DNA of 34,915 bases. Source: CAZFHL01 sp964519145 (GTDB lineage Bacteria; Patescibacteriota; Minisyncoccia; Phycocordibacterales; WO2-35-19). The stretch spans positions 1 to 34,915 of the forward strand of contig CAZFHL010000004.1 in the NCBI GenBank assembly GCA_964519145.1, given 5' to 3'. This document shows, in pieces, positions 32,254 to 34,915 of the stretch. The notes beneath the pieces were generated by a model. It ran no database searches. It was not told the DNA's origin and saw only the letters and a program-made list of their open reading frames with translations. The translations under genes were made by a program, and so were the position numbers. Each line of letters opens with the position of its first letter. Within the stretch, counting starts at the first letter, position 1.

Positions 32254-33912
32254 TTAATATATTTTTACTTCGTAAGGGATTTGTTTGAAGACGATGTTGT
32301 ATTGCGTGAGCGTTTCGTCATCGAGCATACACCGATCGGCATACACGACTTTTTTGCCTTCGGTTTTCCTAAGTTTTTTGATAAATGACTTATCGAGATC
32401 ATTTACCTTTGGCTCTTTGTAAATTAGATAAAACTCGGTATTAACGTCTTCGCCGATAAAGTTTCCATCTATATCTTTCTTATCGATATTTCGTTGTGTC
32501 TCTGTAAAGTAAATATAAGTAGCAAACTGATTAAAGTCACAGGTCTTTTCAATGTGACCCATCTCATCGAATAAGGGTTTATCTAGTTCGCAGTATTCGA
32601 AGCCGTCTTTGTAGTCATATTTTTTAATTGCTCGCTTAACTCGTTCAGCGGTAATGTCTTTAGCAATAGCATCTTCCATCTCTATAAGAATAAATTTCCT
32701 TTTACCTGAGACAGAATTTAGACGAATTACAGCTTCTGCGGTTGTACCTGATCCCGCAAAAGAATCGAGAACTATAAAATCATCACCCTCTACAGATTGA
32801 ATTAATTTTTCAATCAAGTTATATGTTTTAGGGTGCGGAAAAACTTTGCCTTCTATATGCTCTTTTAACTCCTCATTACCTGAGCTTTTAACGCTGATTA
32901 TAGATCTAAAAAGAAAATCATTAACATCATCAAGAAATTGTATGAAGCTCGGTTGAGTTTTTTCATCTTTTGCAAACCAGATCCTTCCGCAAACAACAGA
33001 ACCATCGTGTCTTATAAATGGGGCATCGCACTTTAAATATCCATTTAATGTATCTTGTTTGTATCTCCAACCATTATCTGGGACTCGAGTTGGTTTATTA
33101 GTTAAGGGATGAAGTACGTCATATCTAGGACCTTTATCTGAGTTAGGCCAACTAACATTTATTTTTCCCCAAATTTTATAATTATCATCTAAATTGCAAT
33201 AGAGTGTAATACCACGATCGTAGCCCTTCTTTTTATAAAATTGTTTTAACAACTTCTCAGCCTCAGGAATTGGAACTCTTTTATTTTTTAAATCAGAGAC
33301 AAATTCATACACATCGTCTAAACCTTCTTTAGGCATTTTCAATTTATGCTTCAGAGAAGCATTTTTTGCATATAAAAGTATGTATTCATGGATATTTCCT
33401 ATGCCTTTGTCATTTTTAGGAATACGCTTATTCCATATAATCTTCTCTATAAAATTAGATGCTCCAAATATCTCATCCATTAGTATTCTTAAATGATGTT
33501 CTTCAACCTCATCGATACTAACGAATATCAATCCATCATCCGATAAGAGATCTTTTAAGAGTTTGAGACGAGGATACATCATACACAGCCATTTATCATG
33601 ACTAGTTAAATCTTCACTGGCTGGACCAACAACTTTTCCTAACCATTTATTAATCTTTGCAGAATTTACTTTATCGTTATAAACCCACTCCTCTTTACCA
33701 GTATTGTAAGGAGGATCGATGTAAATACACTTAACCTTTCCATAATAATGAGGCATCAAAGCCTTCAGCCCTTCGAGGTTGTCTCCATGAATAATCAAGT
33801 TCTGAGATTCATCACCAACTGAGGCTGTCTTTATTTTCTTAAGCAATCGAAAAGGAACCTCTTTGTCGTGGTTTGTTACAGTTTCTTTTCCGATCCAGTT
33901 TAGTGATGGCAT
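32254..33912 (-). CDS. type III adenine-N6 DNA methyltransferase, Mod subunit
   Basis: A 552-residue beta-class methyltransferase. The catalytic motif DPPYNTG is at about residue 70 and precedes the SAM-binding motif DSFAGSGTTAEAV at about 384. This order is typical of Mod proteins, with the target-recognition region between and after them. It methylates one strand of an asymmetric site and gives the Res subunit its specificity. No homopolymer tract suggesting phase variation was seen at its start. It follows abiEii by 4 nt and precedes res by 4 nt. Confidence 0.95.
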   Translation of the reverse strand: MPSLNWIGKETVTNHDKEVPFRLLKKIKTASVGDESQNLIIHGDNLEGLKALMPHYYGKVKCIYIDPPYNTGKEEWVYNDKVNSAKINKWLGKVVGPASEDLTSHDKWLCMMYPRLKLLKDLLSDDGLIFVSIDEVEEHHLRILMDEIFGASNFIEKIIWNKRIPKNDKGIGNIHEYILLYAKNASLKHKLKMPKEGLDDVYEFVSDLKNKRVPIPEAEKLLKQFYKKKGYDRGITLYCNLDDNYKIWGKINVSWPNSDKGPRYDVLHPLTNKPTRVPDNGWRYKQDTLNGYLKCDAPFIRHDGSVVCGRIWFAKDEKTQPSFIQFLDDVNDFLFRSIISVKSSGNEELKEHIEGKVFPHPKTYNLIEKLIQSVEGDDFIVLDSFAGSGTTAEAVIRLNSVSGKRKFILIEMEDAIAKDITAERVKRAIKKYDYKDGFEYCELDKPLFDEMGHIEKTCDFNQFATYIYFTETQRNIDKKDIDGNFIGEDVNTEFYLIYKEPKVNDLDKSFIKKLRKTEGKKVVYADRCMLDDETLTQYNIVFKQIPYEVKIY

Positions 33913-33916
33913 ATAA

Positions 33917-34612
33917 TTATTTTTCGTTACTGTGCATTAATTTCAACTGAAAAATAGCATCGGTCCTCAACTTTGCACGAGCTGAATCTTTCTGTGAATC
34001 AGACAACAATTCTCCCAACCCATCCAAGATGTGCTTATTGTCCATCGACTCCAATTGTTCTATAGCTTTTTCCAAAGTGTTCTTATAAGAAATACTAGAT
34101 CTATCTTCAACAATCTTCTTATTGATAGGCCAATTGTTCTTTGCGAAATACTGCACGTCAAAAATATCTCGACTAGTTTTACCGATTCTCTCAAGCATTG
34201 CCATCAACTTGTGGGCAAACATGTCTTCCTGGACCATGACAAGCATGGAGATGCCCAACAAAGTTTTCATTTCATACTTTGAACCAAACTGTCTGCGATT
34301 TACTTCAACTTTTATGTTTTGAGCCTTAGAGTCATAAGAGATAACACTTCTCAAATTGAATCGCTGTATGTATGAATGTGTAATCTTTCCATAATTACTG
34401 ATGATCTTGTTTATTTTCTCAAACACCTCGTTTTCTTTTGTCTCATCTAACAAATCAAGATCTATATCAACTGAATTTCTTGGCAAATCATAGAACATCA
34501 TGGCGGCAGTACCACCTTTAAATCCTAAGTAGGGTGCAATAGAAGTATCGGAATAGATATCCTTCAAAATTTGCAACAAGATATTCTTATGTTTTGAGTA
34601 ATCTAATGTCAT
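33917..34612 (-). CDS. abiEii: AbiEii-type nucleotidyltransferase toxin
   Basis: A 231-residue protein of the AbiEii/AbiGii family. FKGGTAAMMFYDLPRNSVDIDLDLL carries the GG(T/S) and DxD nucleotide-binding motifs of the polymerase-beta fold. KVEVNRR and KTSRDIFDVQYFAKNN are further family motifs. These toxins nucleotidylate targets and arrest growth during phage infection, and are held in check by AbiEi. The antitoxin gene ends 1 nt upstream. The catalytic residues look complete. Confidence 0.9.
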   Translation of the reverse strand: MTLDYSKHKNILLQILKDIYSDTSIAPYLGFKGGTAAMMFYDLPRNSVDIDLDLLDETKENEVFEKINKIISNYGKITHSYIQRFNLRSVISYDSKAQNIKVEVNRRQFGSKYEMKTLLGISMLVMVQEDMFAHKLMAMLERIGKTSRDIFDVQYFAKNNWPINKKIVEDRSSISYKNTLEKAIEQLESMDNKHILDGLGELLSDSQKDSARAKLRTDAIFQLKLMHSNEK

Positions 34613-34613
34613 A

Positions 34614-34915
34614 TTATTTATTTACCTGATTATCTTGGTAGCTTTTGAAATATTCCTTTATCTTCTTCTCTAAACGCTTGTTGTGGTATATAGGCAAAAT
34701 CTCGAAAACCTTATCCCAATTCAAATTAGCTAAATTATCAAAGTGATAATCCTTGCTTACATACACACGATCCAAAAATGCACGCTCACGCGTAGCTATT
34801 GCATAGCCATCTTTATGTTCGATGCCAGATGTATTACTTAAAACATAATCTTTCATTCGGACGAATGTGATTTTCTGTTCACCTACGCTGATTTCCCGAT
34901 TGATATACGATGCAA
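34614..34915 (-). CDS. abiEi: AbiEi-type antitoxin, cut by the window edge
   Basis: The reading frame is open to the right edge. The visible part is about 100 residues, beginning ASYINREISVGEQKITFVRMKDYVL and containing GYAIATRERAFLDRVYV, the typical central piece of AbiEi antitoxins (transcriptional regulators). The N-terminal winged-helix part is outside the window. The internal ATG at 34856 is not the true start. It is probably the first gene of the defence operon and may autoregulate it. The C-terminal tail is Lys-rich (NKRLEKKIKEYFKSYQ). Confidence 0.85.
   Translation of the reverse strand, partial: ASYINREISVGEQKITFVRMKDYVLSNTSGIEHKDGYAIATRERAFLDRVYVSKDYHFDNLANLNWDKVFEILPIYHNKRLEKKIKEYFKSYQDNQVNK

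Noticed and set aside
32254..33912. Phase-variable mod gene
   Set aside because: No long homopolymer or tandem short repeat was found in or just before mod that would switch its frame.

Overview
The window is AT-rich, gene-dense bacterial DNA that looks like a chromosome segment of a Patescibacteria/CPR (Parcubacteria-like) organism. This is inference. It rests on low GC, compact or reduced core proteins (205-residue delta', 415-residue prolyl-tRNA synthetase with no editing insert, a PriA lacking its ATPase motifs), a tRNA with no encoded CCA, and several core genes with a -10 box 6-7 nt before the ATG and no Shine-Dalgarno (SD). TGA is used as a stop (for example at 29645), so this is not the TGA=Gly code of some CPR lineages.

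Layout. (1) 1-1670: M23 peptidase and a small membrane protein. (2) 1694-4000: two DnaJ-type zinc-finger mini-proteins and a 387-residue helical-repeat protein, all with strong SD sites. (3) 4190-10677: a lysozyme-like protein, a 1122-residue secreted repeat protein carrying a 568-bp perfect internal duplication, and a 700-residue secreted protein on the other strand. (4) 10769-13080: a HExxH metallopeptidase and a probable RiPP cassette. The cassette is a radical SAM/SPASM maturase preceded by a 54-codon precursor gene (12916-13080), with a perfect hairpin between them. (5) 13283-16704: a membrane-anchored protein, a DsbA-like thioredoxin, an orphan 125-residue gene with a perfect consensus promoter, and an HlyD/MacA-type adaptor. 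(6) 16772-21412, minus strand: core genes proS, rseP-like protease, frr, delta' and mreB. (7) 21560-26697: degenerate priA, def-fmt flanked by repeat sequence, hpf/raiA, VanY-like carboxypeptidase. (8) 26784-26953: tRNA-Asn, whose 3' end is part of a 60-bp perfect palindrome. (9) 27279 to the right edge: a compact minus-strand defence operon reading abiEi (cut by the edge), abiEii, type III mod, type III res, a YqfO/NIF3-like protein, an AlbA_2-domain protein and an unknown protein, ending at a good terminator at 27205-27223.

The most interesting items are the RiPP cassette, whose precursor has no recognised family, and the seven-gene defence operon next to the palindromic tRNA end. Next come the helicase-dead PriA, the leaderless-promoter pattern and the perfect intragenic duplication. 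The SD-led genes (zinc-finger pair, helical-repeat protein, 700-residue protein, radical SAM gene, 125-residue orphan) contrast with the SD-less core genes and may be later arrivals.
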